A stretch of DNA of 64,000 bases from Motiliproteus sp965230735 (GTDB lineage: Bacteria > Pseudomonadota > Gammaproteobacteria > Pseudomonadales > Balneatricaceae), in assembly GCF_965230735.1 (NCBI RefSeq), contig NZ_OZ246016.1:2976001-3040000 (forward strand), in the 5' to 3' direction. Both the position numbers and the translations under genes were made by a program. The notes under the pieces were generated by a model. It saw only the letters and a program-made list of their open reading frames with translations, had not been told where the DNA came from and did no database searches. How positions within the stretch are numbered: position 1 is the stretch's first letter; the number at the start of each line of letters is the position of its first letter. Below, one piece after another: positions 32,867 through 41,960 of this stretch.

Positions 32867-35179
32867 TCAATCCGTTTGCCAGTAGCGCCAGACACGTTGG
32901 CGATGCTTACCAATCGTTATCCTTCCCTCACTGTCCAGCTCCAGCGTCACCGCGCCATCGGTCGCACTATTCAGCATCAGCACCCCGGCATTGGATAAAC
33001 GTTCGACCACCTGAGGGTGCGGATGCCCGAAGCGGTTCCGCCAACCACTGCTGATCCAGCCGCGCTGTGGCTTCACGGTGCGGATGAAAACTGCTGAGGT
33101 TGAGCTGATACTGCCGTGATGGGCGACCACCAGATCGGAGGAGCTGAGTCGATCGGCGTATCGCAGAACCAGCTGTTGTTCGACCTGCTGATCGATATCG
33201 CCGGTCAGGAGTATCTGTACCGCCGGTGTCGAGACTCTGAGCACACAAGAGCGATTGTTCGAGACCTGCTGATCCACCACTGTCTCGGCAAACGGGTAGA
33301 GGACCTCGAACTCGACCCCATCCCAGTCCCAGCTCGCTCCGGCGCGACAACCGCGATCAGATGCATGCTGCGGCTCACCGGCCCAGACCTGATCGATCGC
33401 CAGACGTTGCTCGATCGGTGTCCGACCGCCGGCATGATCACTGTCTTGATGACTGATCATCAAACGGTCCAGTTGGCGGATACCGCGGCTGAACAGGTAC
33501 GGGATGATGGCGGCTTCGGCAGCGTTGAAACCGGACCGATAGCGCGGCCCGGTATCGTAAAGCAACCGGTGCCGATGGGTCTCCAACAGCACCGACAATC
33601 CCTGGCCGACATCGATCATGGTGATCTTCATGCCCCCGTACTCGGGCTGATCTGCCGGCGGAAACAGCAGAGGTAACCAACAGACCAGTCCCAGCCAGCA
33701 TATCCGATTGATAGGTAGCAACAGCAACGCACTGCCCATCAAAGCCAGCAGCACCAACCAAACGCTGATCGGTCCCGCCGATGGCCAGGGAGCAACCAGC
33801 TGCTGAACCACGCCGAGGCCGTCCCAACCCAGCTCCAGCAGCCAACCGCAAAGCTGCAGCAACACCGTGGCCTCGGGCCAGCACCAGACCAGCAGCAGTC
33901 CGATAAAGGCCAGCGGCAACAACAGCATCACCAGCGGAACCGCCACCAGGTTGATCGCCGGAGCCAGCAATGACCCCTGCTGAAAATAGAACAGCAGCCA
34001 GGGCAGCAGGCCGATCGTAACCGTCAGCTGGGCCAGCAGCGCCTGGCGCCACCAGCGCAACGGTCGCAGCCGTCCGTAACCCAACCAGGTCAATACCGCA
34101 CAGGCGCCGAACGAAAGCCAAAAACTACTCTGGCGCAGGGCCAGAGGCTCCAACAGCTGCACCACCAGGGCGGCCAGAAGCAACCGACGCCAGGGACCGA
34201 TCTGGCGCAACCAGATCAAACTCAGCATCCAGCTGCAGACCATCAGCCAGGCTCGCTGAGTCGGTAGCGTAAAGCCCGCCAGCATCGCGTAGGCACCACT
34301 GAGCAAAATCGCCGTCAAGGCCGCCAGGGCCCGTCGTCTCTGATACGGGGTTTGAGGAAACAACCGGCCCAACAGCATGATCAGACTAAAGCCTGCGGCG
34401 GCCAACATGCCGATATGCAGCCCGCTGACCACCACCAGATGGGCGGTGCCGGTATCCCGCAGCCTCGCCCAGGCTTCGGCGTCGAGCCCTCGGCGATCCC
34501 CCAGCAGCAACGCTGACAACAGCGCACGACCGACCGACGACAGGGAACCCGCGGACAGCTGATCGACCAGTTGCTGGCGCAGTCGATCGACTCGCCCCAA
34601 CCAACGCGCCGGCTCAAGCGGCCCGGCACCTTGATCCCGGACATAGCCGCTGGCATCCACCCCCCGGCCGATCAGGTACAGCGGATAATCGAAACCGCCC
34701 GGGTTGCTATAACCGTGTAGACGTTTCAGCCGCACCGTCAGCGCCCAGCGCTCTCCGGGAGACGGCGGTTGAACACAGTCGTACCAGCTGAGCCGAAGCC
34801 GCCGGGGCAGAAACTCGGGCGCTGTCGAGTCGGCTGGGTTGAGGATCCGATCCGGGGCAAAATCGAAGCGGCAGCGACCCTCTTGCTGCTGCACCAACCC
34901 CAGAACGGTCCCCTGTACCCACAGATCCTGACCTTGCCACTGCGGAAGAAGTTGATGCTGCTGCCACCAGGAGGCACAGCCAATACCCCAAGCCAGGCCG
35001 CACAATCCCAAACCCACTCTGAGCTTAATCCGACAAGATGGCGAGCTGATACCGACGAATAATGACCAGAACAACAGAGCGAGGAGGGCAACACCCAGCG
35101 GCCCCCAGGGCCAACTCAACCACGCAGGTATGGACGGCCAGAACGCCACCGATGCCTGGCCCAGAAAGAATGCGATCAT
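32867..35179 (-). CDS. comEC: ComEC/Rec2 DNA internalisation protein
   Basis: A 770-residue inner-membrane protein. An N-terminal DUF4131 region with Trp-rich helices is followed by the competence channel domain (HLVVVSGLHIGMLAA, GAYAMLAGFTLPTQRAWLMV). A C-terminal metallo-beta-lactamase domain carries MISHQDSDHAGG and VAHHGSISST. ComEC carries single-stranded DNA into the cytoplasm during natural transformation. In Pseudomonas it sits between a DUF2062 gene and exbBD-lpxK. Here the DUF2062 gene is still upstream, while purC replaces exbBD. Confidence 0.94.
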   Translation of the reverse strand: MIAFFLGQASVAFWPSIPAWLSWPWGPLGVALLALLFWSLFVGISSPSCRIKLRVGLGLCGLAWGIGCASWWQQHQLLPQWQGQDLWVQGTVLGLVQQQEGRCRFDFAPDRILNPADSTAPEFLPRRLRLSWYDCVQPPSPGERWALTVRLKRLHGYSNPGGFDYPLYLIGRGVDASGYVRDQGAGPLEPARWLGRVDRLRQQLVDQLSAGSLSSVGRALLSALLLGDRRGLDAEAWARLRDTGTAHLVVVSGLHIGMLAAAGFSLIMLLGRLFPQTPYQRRRALAALTAILLSGAYAMLAGFTLPTQRAWLMVCSWMLSLIWLRQIGPWRRLLLAALVVQLLEPLALRQSSFWLSFGACAVLTWLGYGRLRPLRWWRQALLAQLTVTIGLLPWLLFYFQQGSLLAPAINLVAVPLVMLLLPLAFIGLLLVWCWPEATVLLQLCGWLLELGWDGLGVVQQLVAPWPSAGPISVWLVLLALMGSALLLLPINRICWLGLVCWLPLLFPPADQPEYGGMKITMIDVGQGLSVLLETHRHRLLYDTGPRYRSGFNAAEAAIIPYLFSRGIRQLDRLMISHQDSDHAGGRTPIEQRLAIDQVWAGEPQHASDRGCRAGASWDWDGVEFEVLYPFAETVVDQQVSNNRSCVLRVSTPAVQILLTGDIDQQVEQQLVLRYADRLSSSDLVVAHHGSISSTSAVFIRTVKPQRGWISSGWRNRFGHPHPQVVERLSNAGVLMLNSATDGAVTLELDSEGRITIGKHRQRVWRYWQTD

Positions 35180-35375
35180 CCTTGATCTCCATTAGAAACA
35201 AGCGCACAGGCCGGTTCCCTTAATTCCCTGACGGGGGCATAATCCCAGTCTAGCCGAAACTCACGGAGCTCGGTTCAACGCCACCCCAACGCCGGTCACA
35301 TGAATGTCACACTCAGACTGCACCCTGAGCGACTTTCAATCGTCCTGCAACCATATTAGAACCGGATCGATCTGC

Positions 35376-35912
35376 ATGCCGCGCCGACTTATCAAGCGAT
35401 TCATGCCCGATGAGGCTACCATCAAGGAACACCCCCATCTCAGCAAGCTCGGTAGCGCGCTCCATAATCCCAATCTTTGGCATCTGAACCGCAACTCGGT
35501 GTCACTTGCGTTTCTGGTCGGTATCTTCTGCGCCTTCCTGCCCATACCGATGCAGATGCTAGTGGCGGCTATCCTGGCGATTCTGATCCACTCCAACCTA
35601 CCGATCTCGGTGGGGCTGGTCTGGATCACCAATCCGCTGACCATACCGCCGATCTTCTATTTCACTTACCTGGTCGGTAGCTGGTTGCTGGGGCACCCGG
35701 TCAACGATCAGGAATTCACCCTGTCGATGGAGTGGATCAGCGAACAGCTATCCCATATCTGGTGGCCACTGCTGTTCGGATCGCTGGTATGCGGCGTTGT
35801 GTTCTCGATCGCCAGCTATTTCATTATCCGCGGGTTATGGGCCTGGCAAGTCGGTCGCAACTGGCGCCGCCGCAAACAGGCCCGCGAGCAGCTGCCGCCC
35901 AACGACGAATAG
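35376..35912 (+). CDS. DUF2062 family membrane protein
   Basis: A 178-residue protein with about three hydrophobic segments. The motifs RNSVSLAFLVGIFCAFLPIPMQM and VWITNPLTIPPIFYFTYLVG are diagnostic of DUF2062, a family of unknown function often beside comEC or glycosyltransferases. The ATG at 35376 fits the family start (MPRRLIKRFMPDEATIKEHP); an in-frame start at 35304 is less likely. It is divergent from comEC and convergent with the LysR gene. Confidence 0.87.
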   Translation: MPRRLIKRFMPDEATIKEHPHLSKLGSALHNPNLWHLNRNSVSLAFLVGIFCAFLPIPMQMLVAAILAILIHSNLPISVGLVWITNPLTIPPIFYFTYLVGSWLLGHPVNDQEFTLSMEWISEQLSHIWWPLLFGSLVCGVVFSIASYFIIRGLWAWQVGRNWRRRKQAREQLPPNDE

Positions 35913-35929
35913 CCGCAACGCTGGGCATT

Positions 35930-36823
35930 TCAATCGCCGATCAACGCCGGCTGCTGCGTCAGGAAGTCCAACAGTCGGCGACTGTTGCTACGGGGACCGG
36001 CATTGGCCGGCCAGATGGCATTCAATGGGATCGGCTCGACCCGCCAATCGGGAAGCGGTTCCACCAACTCTCCCCTGCCTAAGGCTTGCTCAACCAGGTG
36101 TGTCGGCGGGGTTGCCAACCCCACACCGACCCGGCAGAGATCGGTCATCGCTTCGACACTGTCGACCTCGACGGCGGCTTCAAATGCCAACTCCAACCTA
36201 CCGCCGTCCGGACCGATCAAAGTCCGCCGAGCCGGCATCATCTTCAGCCGGATCCAGGGCCAGTGTCGCAGTTGTTCCGGCGTCTCAGCCACTCCCAACG
36301 TCTCGACCAGCGTGGGGCTACACACCAGCTTGCGATCGATCTGTCCGATCGGTTTGGCCTTCATGCCACTGTCCGGTAAGGAGCCGGCCCGGATCGCCAG
36401 ATCGATACCCTCAGCCAGCAGGTCGTGACGCTGATCGCTGTAACTCAGCTGCAACCTGATGGCGGGATATCGGCGATGAAACTGGCCAAGCTGCTCGCTG
36501 ACGGCCCCCCTGGCCAGCGCCGTCGGCAGGGATACACGCAGTTCTCCACCGATCTTATCGTGCTCGGTGTCCAACGCCTCCAGTCCCTGCTGGGCGGCTT
36601 CAAGCATTGCCAAAGCATGCTGCTGCAGCGCCCGCCCTTCGGCCGTCAGGGCGATTTTGCGGGTGGATCGATACAACAACGCCGTACCCAAGCGCTTCTC
36701 CAGCTGAGCCAGATGGTAGCTGACCACCGAGGGAGACAGCCCCAGACGCTCGGCGGTGGCGCGAAACGATCCCTGGCGGGATAACTCGGCAAAGATCGCC
36801 AATGCACGAAGATCATCGATCAT
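35930..36823 (-). CDS. LysR family transcriptional regulator
   Basis: A 297-residue regulator with an N-terminal winged helix (LAIFAELSRQGSFRATAERLGLSPSVVSYHLAQLEKRLG is the region, residues 7-45) and a type 2 periplasmic-binding-like effector domain (about 90-290). It is divergent from a LysE exporter gene, the classical arrangement in which the LysR protein controls the exporter in response to its substrate. The inverted repeat in the gap is a likely binding site. Confidence 0.92.
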   Translation of the reverse strand: MIDDLRALAIFAELSRQGSFRATAERLGLSPSVVSYHLAQLEKRLGTALLYRSTRKIALTAEGRALQQHALAMLEAAQQGLEALDTEHDKIGGELRVSLPTALARGAVSEQLGQFHRRYPAIRLQLSYSDQRHDLLAEGIDLAIRAGSLPDSGMKAKPIGQIDRKLVCSPTLVETLGVAETPEQLRHWPWIRLKMMPARRTLIGPDGGRLELAFEAAVEVDSVEAMTDLCRVGVGLATPPTHLVEQALGRGELVEPLPDWRVEPIPLNAIWPANAGPRSNSRRLLDFLTQQPALIGD

Positions 36824-36824
36824 A

Positions 36825-36854
36825 TTGATTTAATTTTTCGAATAGTGAAATCAA
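36825..36854. promoter_or_regulatory. LysR-type operator in the lysR/lysE gap
   Basis: TTGATTT and AAATCAA form a perfect seven-base inverted repeat separated by 16 bases, with the T-N11-A logic of LysR sites nested inside. It touches the LysR gene start, so binding would also affect that gene. Confidence 0.5.
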
Positions 36855-36932
36855 ATTAAACAGGATTATAAATTAATATCATCAGCGCTACAGTGGCTCA
36901 TCGTTTTCCATCAACTGCTGAGGTCACTGCTT

Positions 36933-37580
36933 ATGTCGCTGATTCTTGCTATGTCGCTGTTTTCTCTATCGATGTCGATCAGCCCAGGGCCGATCAATCT
37001 GATCAGCCTTAACACTGGAGCCAATGTGGGGTTTAAACGTGCTTTCGGCTTTGTCAGCGGCGCCACTGTCGGCTTTACCCTACTGCTGCTGTTGATCGGT
37101 TTGGTCGTGGAAGCGAGCATCGAGCTGGCAACCCAGAGCGCGACAGGGCCTGATTCGGGTCGGCGGGACGTGGTCGATAACGGGCTGACGTTGATCGGCT
37201 ATCTGGGCGCTGCGTATCTGGGTTATCTAGGCTGGCGGATCGCCACCGCCGATACCCGGCTGAACGCGTCGGAGCAGAGCACTCCCTCGTTTATCCAGGG
37301 AGCGGCGCTGCAGTGGCTCAACCCCAAGGCCTGGATCGCCTGCTTGACCGGCGTCTCGGCCTTTCGATTGGCCGGTGACACCCAACTGCTGCTGCAGTTT
37401 TCGAGTCTCTATTTCGTGATCTGCTACCTGTCGATCGCCAGCTGGGCCTGGGCTGGTGCGCGGCTGGGACTGTTGCTGGGAAGCTCCAAGCGGCTGCGCT
37501 GGCTCAACCGTTCGATGGGCGCCAGCCTGATACTGTTGGCAGGCTATCTGATGCTATTCGCCGAGCAGCCCAGCCTCTGA
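36933..37580 (+). CDS. LysE/RhtB family exporter
   Basis: A 215-residue membrane protein with about six spans. The N-terminal signature SISPGPINLISLNTGANVGFKRAFGFVSGATVGF and the later AAYLGYLGWRIA and LQWLNPKAW identify the LysE/RhtB amino-acid efflux superfamily. Substrate is unknown. GAGGT lies eight bases before the ATG. It and the divergent LysR gene sit inside an otherwise conserved lol-DUF2062-comEC order, and may have been inserted there. Confidence 0.9.
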   Translation: MSLILAMSLFSLSMSISPGPINLISLNTGANVGFKRAFGFVSGATVGFTLLLLLIGLVVEASIELATQSATGPDSGRRDVVDNGLTLIGYLGAAYLGYLGWRIATADTRLNASEQSTPSFIQGAALQWLNPKAWIACLTGVSAFRLAGDTQLLLQFSSLYFVICYLSIASWAWAGARLGLLLGSSKRLRWLNRSMGASLILLAGYLMLFAEQPSL

Positions 37581-37615
37581 GCCGGAACGCGCACTCCAGA
37601 AGCCACAGACCAAGC

Positions 37616-38329
37616 TCAGAACGGACGCAGACAACCGTCTTCGAGCTTCAACACCCGATCCATTCGCTGAGCCAGTTCAAGATCATGGGTCACCACCACA
37701 AAGGCGATTCCCAGATCCCGGTTCAGCTCCAGCATCAACGCCTGGATCTCTTCGGCGGTATGCCGATCCAGGTTGCCGGTGGGCTCATCCATCAACACCA
37801 ACGCCGGCGTAGTCACCAACGCCCGCGCAATAGCCACCCGCTGGCGCTCACCGCCGCTGAGCTGGGCCGGTTTGTGCTCCAGTCGCTGCCCCAGGCCAAC
37901 CCGCTCGAGCATGGTTCGGGCTTTGGTCTCGACCTCTTTCAGCGGCTGTCTGGATAGCAACAGCGGCATCGCCACGTTTTCCAGCGCGCTGAACTCAGCC
38001 AGCAGATGATGGAACTGATAGACAAAGCCCATACAGCGGTTGCGCAGGGCTGCCCGCTTATTTTCACTGAGCCCGGCCATTGCATCCCCGGTCAGCTCGA
38101 CCCGACCTTCGGTGGGATCATCCAGGCCGCTGAGGATATTCAGCAAGGTACTCTTACCGGAGCCGGAGCTACCAACAATCGCAACCCGCTCACCGGCACG
38201 GACTTCAAAATCCAGCTGATCCAGCACCACCAGCTCGTGGGCGGCTTCGGCGTAACTCTTGCGAATACCCCGGGCACTGAGGACGACCTCGGTTTGCGCT
38301 TGCTGCGCCATAGCGGGTTGATCACTCAT
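37616..38329 (-). CDS. lolD: Lipoprotein-releasing ABC transporter ATPase LolD
   Basis: A 237-residue ATPase with Walker A GSSGSGKST, the Q-loop in FVYQFHHLLAEFSALENVAMPLL (a LolD/MacB-type signature), LSGGERQR and Walker B VLMDEPTGNLD. It powers extraction of outer-membrane lipoproteins from the inner membrane and hands them to LolA. It overlaps the permease gene by eight bases. An N-terminal extension of about 12 residues precedes the usual start. Confidence 0.94.
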   Translation of the reverse strand: MSDQPAMAQQAQTEVVLSARGIRKSYAEAAHELVVLDQLDFEVRAGERVAIVGSSGSGKSTLLNILSGLDDPTEGRVELTGDAMAGLSENKRAALRNRCMGFVYQFHHLLAEFSALENVAMPLLLSRQPLKEVETKARTMLERVGLGQRLEHKPAQLSGGERQRVAIARALVTTPALVLMDEPTGNLDRHTAEEIQALMLELNRDLGIAFVVVTHDLELAQRMDRVLKLEDGCLRPF

Positions 38330-39566
38330 AACGCAACGCCTCCGCCGGATGGGTCTGGGCAGCTCGCCAAGCGGGATAAACCGTTGCCAGCAGACTGATC
38401 AGCAGCGAACTGCCACAGATCAGCGCCACGTCTTCCCACTTCAGCTGAGACGGCAGATAGCTGATGAAGTAAACCTCGGCGCTGAGTATCTGGAAGTTGA
38501 ACAACTCCTCGATCCAAGCCACCAGATCGCTGACCGTCAGCGCCAGCACCACCCCCAGGGCAGTACCGACCAGGGTTCCGAAACAACCGATCACCCCGCC
38601 CTGGACCATAAAGGTCCGCATGATGGTGCCCGACGAGGCCCCCATGGTACGCAGGATGGCGATATCGGCCCGTTTATCGGTGACCACCATGATCAACGTC
38701 GAAACGATATTGAAGGCCGCCACCGCGACGATGATGAACAGCAGCAAACCGATCATCTTCTTTTCCAGCTGAATCGCCTGGAACAGGTTGCCGTGGGTAC
38801 GGGTCCAGTCACTGGTCCGCATCTGACGGGATTCGGTACGGGCAATCCGGCGAACTTCCACCGGGGCATCGAACAGGTTATCCAGTTTCAATCGGATCCC
38901 CTCGACCCCCTCGGGTATTCGTTTGATCTTGGCGGCATCCTTCAGGTGGACATAGGCCATCGAGGCATCCAGTTCAGCCCCGACCTTGAACACCCCAACC
39001 ACGGTAAAACGCTTCAGCCTGGGGAATACCCCGGCCACCGAAATCGAGGCTTCAGGCAGCACCAGCGTGACCTTATCACCCAGTTTCGCCCCCAGGATGC
39101 GGGCCAGGATATCGCCCAGGACGATGCCGAACTCGCCCGGTTGCAACGCCTCCAGCTCCCCGTAAAGCATATGGTTACCGATGATCGAGACCTGTTTCTC
39201 ATAGGCCGGATCGATCCCGTATACCAGCGTTCCCTGCACCCGCCCCTGGTTGGTCAGCATACCCTGGGCCTCGATATAGGGGGCCGCGCCTTCAACCTTG
39301 GGTTGCTGCTGTACCCGCTCGATCAACGCTGGCCAGTCGCTGATGGTTTCACGATAACCGGACAGGGTTGCGTGGGGCACCATACCGAGGATGCGTTGGC
39401 GCAATTCGCGATCAAAACCGTTCATCACCGACAGCACCAGAATCAGCACCGCCACGCCCAGCGTCAAGCCGAGCGTCGACACCAGCGAGATAAACGAAAT
39501 GAAATGGTTACGGCGTTTGGCACCGGTATAGCGCCAGCCGATAAATAGGGGGACAGGTCTGAACAT
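38322..39566 (-). CDS. Lipoprotein-releasing system permease (LolC/LolE, probably LolF-type)
   Basis: A 414-residue permease. The N-terminal helix region FIGWRYTGAKRRNHFISFISLVSTLGLTLGVAVLI is the LolC/E start, then a large periplasmic domain (about 50-270), then three C-terminal helices with RTMGASSGTIMRTFMVQG and AVYPAWRAAQTHPAEALRYE. E. coli has LolC and LolE; here only one permease gene adjoins lolD and no second one lies anywhere in the window. A single LolF-like protein working as a homodimer is therefore likely. It begins the two-gene operon with lolD. Confidence 0.9.
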   Translation of the reverse strand: MFRPVPLFIGWRYTGAKRRNHFISFISLVSTLGLTLGVAVLILVLSVMNGFDRELRQRILGMVPHATLSGYRETISDWPALIERVQQQPKVEGAAPYIEAQGMLTNQGRVQGTLVYGIDPAYEKQVSIIGNHMLYGELEALQPGEFGIVLGDILARILGAKLGDKVTLVLPEASISVAGVFPRLKRFTVVGVFKVGAELDASMAYVHLKDAAKIKRIPEGVEGIRLKLDNLFDAPVEVRRIARTESRQMRTSDWTRTHGNLFQAIQLEKKMIGLLLFIIVAVAAFNIVSTLIMVVTDKRADIAILRTMGASSGTIMRTFMVQGGVIGCFGTLVGTALGVVLALTVSDLVAWIEELFNFQILSAEVYFISYLPSQLKWEDVALICGSSLLISLLATVYPAWRAAQTHPAEALRYE

Positions 39567-39741
39567 GGGCTCGAATTAAACCACAACCTCCGTGGCGCGA
39601 ATACTTGAATCGACAGCTTTTTTTACTGTCGAAGAAACAGCGAAGTTTGCGCTTTCTGGTATATTTTCAGTAACGCTCGATACGCAAATGATGCTGAATC
39701 ATCGTAACCCACTGCCCAGCAACCGCAATGGAATCTGCACT

Positions 39742-40356
39742 ATGCCGTTACCCAACGAACCCGACCGCCGCCACAGCTTCAGGATAGAAGACCGGGCTCA
39801 GGTCGAATTTGTTCCGCTGACACCGGATCAGCAGGCCCTGTCACTGGAACAGCTGCTTCAACCCTCCGAAGCATTCAGCCTGTTGGTGGATCTGCAACAG
39901 CTGGATCTGCAGTTACAGCAGCAACTGTTCAAGCTCAGTGAAACCAACAGCGTACTGGCCAGCGCGCTGGGACTGATCAACCACAAGATCGAGCGTCTGG
40001 CTCTGCACCTGGGACGCAACTTTGATGATCAGGCCGAGTCGACTCCGATCACGCTCAGCGAAGGCGGCCTGTCCCTCAGCCACCCGGAGCCTCTGCCGCT
40101 GGATAGCCGTTGTGCGATACGGCTGCTACTGCTGCCCAGCGGCTACGTACTGCAAAGCCTGGCTCGGGTGGTCTACTCGCACCCGGATACGGATCAGCGC
40201 TATCGCATCGGCCTGAGCTTTATCGAGCTTGCCGACGGCCAGCGTGATCTGATCGCCCGTCATATTCTTGCCCACCAGGCCCAACTGCGACGCCAACTAC
40301 GCCAGCAACTGGATCTGGATGCTGCTTCTGCCTCCAATGGGACTGACAACCCATGA
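39742..40356 (+). CDS. PilZ domain protein with helical insertion
   Basis: A 204-residue cytoplasmic protein, probably a c-di-GMP receptor. The N-terminal DRRHSFRIEDRAQVEF carries the RxxxR half of the PilZ motif (around residues 9-14). The second half, ITLSEGGLSLS near residue 107, has Thr in place of the usual Asp or Asn of (D/N)xSxxG. Between them lies a Gln/Leu-rich helical insertion. In Pseudomonas a related PilZ gene also adjoins lolCDE. I use the ATG at 39742; the frame is open for 50 codons more. The last bases overlap the next gene as ATGA. Confidence 0.78.
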   Translation: MPLPNEPDRRHSFRIEDRAQVEFVPLTPDQQALSLEQLLQPSEAFSLLVDLQQLDLQLQQQLFKLSETNSVLASALGLINHKIERLALHLGRNFDDQAESTPITLSEGGLSLSHPEPLPLDSRCAIRLLLLPSGYVLQSLARVVYSHPDTDQRYRIGLSFIELADGQRDLIARHILAHQAQLRRQLRQQLDLDAASASNGTDNP

Positions 40357-41222
40357 GCCAACCGCTGACCGAGCGCAGCTACACCCATGCCGAGCTGGTT
40401 GAGCAGTTCGAACGGCTCAGCGATGGGCTGAGGCAATTGGCCCATCAACTGCAGCAATCGACACTGCCGCTGTGGCTGCCGCTGACCGAGGCCGAGCGTA
40501 ATGCCGGTCTGGACCCACGTCGTAAGGCGATCGAACTCTATTGCGATCTATGGCACCAGGGTGACGGTGATGGCCGCCGTACCCGCAGCTGCCATGGGTT
40601 GATCGCGGCCGATCCGACGTTGCTGCAGCAGGCCGAAACCGTCAACCAGCTCAAACAGACCTGGAAGCAGTGTCTGCAGAGTTTTAAGCAACAGCCGGGT
40701 GAACTGCTGGAGCCGCTAAATCAACGCCCCAACAGCCTGCGCGAGACGCTGGGACACAAGGGTCTGGCACGCCTGCACCTGAAGCAATGCTACCGTCTAA
40801 TCCCCGTCTGCGATCGGCAACCCGATTGGGTCGGATTCAACTGGTACACCAGTGGCCGCAGCATCAAACGGATCAGCGCCGAGCAAGCCCAACAGAAGTT
40901 GGCCCGCATGGGCGTCGACAAACCCCATATCCAACTGCAGCTGGACAAGCTGGCATCACTGGATGCCGCTACCCGGCTGGCCCAGGTGCAGACCCAGGCA
41001 CCGCTGATGCGGGCAAACCTGAGGTTTGCCGGCGCCCCGTTACGCCAGGCGATGAACCTGTCCCTACCGTTGCTGTTCGCCCAGGATCAAGCCCGGGCCT
41101 TCCCGGAGCACAACGACCCGTCACTGGTACCGAAAACCGAGCGCAGCCGACGCCAGCGTAGCGACTGCCGCATCGAAACCGAACCCTTCCTCCCCAGCCT
41201 GCGAGTTCATCGATACTGCTGA
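40353..41222 (+). CDS. Tus-family DNA replication terminus site-binding protein (putative)
   Basis: A 289-residue protein that aligns along its length with E. coli Tus (309 residues), from memory. Correspondences include VNQLKQTWKQCL with INKLKTTFEHIV; GHKGLARLHLKQCYRLIPV with LPGLITLNAYRTLTV; VGFNWYTSGRSIKRIS with LRFGWANKHIIKNLH; and the final PFLPSLRVHRYC with LRLIIPRLHLYVAD. Tus binds Ter sites and blocks the replicative helicase from one side. The cytosine-pocket residues of Tus (F140, H144) are not obviously kept. No sequence matching the E. coli Ter core was found nearby. The start overlaps the PilZ stop (ATGA), so both are one operon. Confidence 0.68.
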   Translation: MSQPLTERSYTHAELVEQFERLSDGLRQLAHQLQQSTLPLWLPLTEAERNAGLDPRRKAIELYCDLWHQGDGDGRRTRSCHGLIAADPTLLQQAETVNQLKQTWKQCLQSFKQQPGELLEPLNQRPNSLRETLGHKGLARLHLKQCYRLIPVCDRQPDWVGFNWYTSGRSIKRISAEQAQQKLARMGVDKPHIQLQLDKLASLDAATRLAQVQTQAPLMRANLRFAGAPLRQAMNLSLPLLFAQDQARAFPEHNDPSLVPKTERSRRQRSDCRIETEPFLPSLRVHRYC

Positions 41223-41326
41223 AGCCAAGATCCGTCCTAGCGCACGGCAAGGACCGACGCAGATGTGCAATCCCTCAGCGGCGCTGCTAAGGTGTGCGGC
41301 TATTCAGGCTACTAGACATCTGATTC

Positions 41327-41653
41327 ATGAACGACAAAGCTCCCCGTAAAACCGGCTATCACCTGGGCCTGGCCGTCGGCCTGGCGGCCCTAGTCGGTTG
41401 GTTCTATCTGTTACGTCAGCTTGAGCTGATCGAGTGGTTTGCCCGCCTGGGTCCGGAAACCCATACCGGCACCTTCAATCTGATCGCCATCATGCTATGG
41501 ATGCTGCCGGCACTGCTGGTTTGGAAATACTACCTGCGATGGCTGCACCACCGCTTCGATATCCGTGGCATGACCGATCAGGAGCGCCACGATGCGATGT
41601 ACACCAACCCGTCCGACGCCGACAAAGAGTCCGACGACAGCGAGGGAAAATGA
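41327..41653 (+). CDS. Hypothetical two-span membrane protein
   Basis: A 108-residue protein with two hydrophobic segments (about residues 12-30 and 48-66) and a charged C-terminal tail ending in Asp/Glu/Ser (SDADKESDDSEGK). It contains WKYYLRWLHHRFDIRGMTDQERHDAMY after the second span. I know no family. It overlaps the next gene by four bases (ATGA), so the pair is translationally coupled. Confidence 0.65.
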   Translation: MNDKAPRKTGYHLGLAVGLAALVGWFYLLRQLELIEWFARLGPETHTGTFNLIAIMLWMLPALLVWKYYLRWLHHRFDIRGMTDQERHDAMYTNPSDADKESDDSEGK

Positions 41654-41952
41654 TGAGCCTCAATCCCGATTTCAATTCCACCTTCGCCCGCCGTTTGATC
41701 ACCGCCGACCTGATAGCACACACCGAGCGACCCTGCGTACCGGCGTTGATGCGCCTGACCGGCTGGCCACGCCGCACCCTGCAGGACATCATCAAGGCTC
41801 TGCCGGGGCTGGGGATTGAGGTGGAGTTCGTCCAGGATGGGCAGCGCAACAACGACGGTTATTATCGACTCAACAGCTGGGGAGCGCTGGATCCAAACTG
41901 GATCGATCAAAACCGTAGCGGATTGCGGCAACTGCTCGAACTGACCGACTGA
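41650..41952 (+). CDS. Small winged helix-turn-helix protein
   Basis: A 100-residue protein with a helix-turn-helix region (ADLIAHTERPCVPALMRLTGWPRRTLQDIIKALPGLGIEVEFV, residues about 19-61) followed by a beta wing (NNDGYYRLNSWGAL). This resembles stand-alone winged helix proteins in Pseudomonas-like genomes whose targets are unknown. GAGG lies five bases before the ATG at 41650. It is coupled to the upstream membrane protein gene, which suggests they act together. Confidence 0.78.
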   Translation: MMSLNPDFNSTFARRLITADLIAHTERPCVPALMRLTGWPRRTLQDIIKALPGLGIEVEFVQDGQRNNDGYYRLNSWGALDPNWIDQNRSGLRQLLELTD

Positions 41953-41960
41953 GCGAGCCG

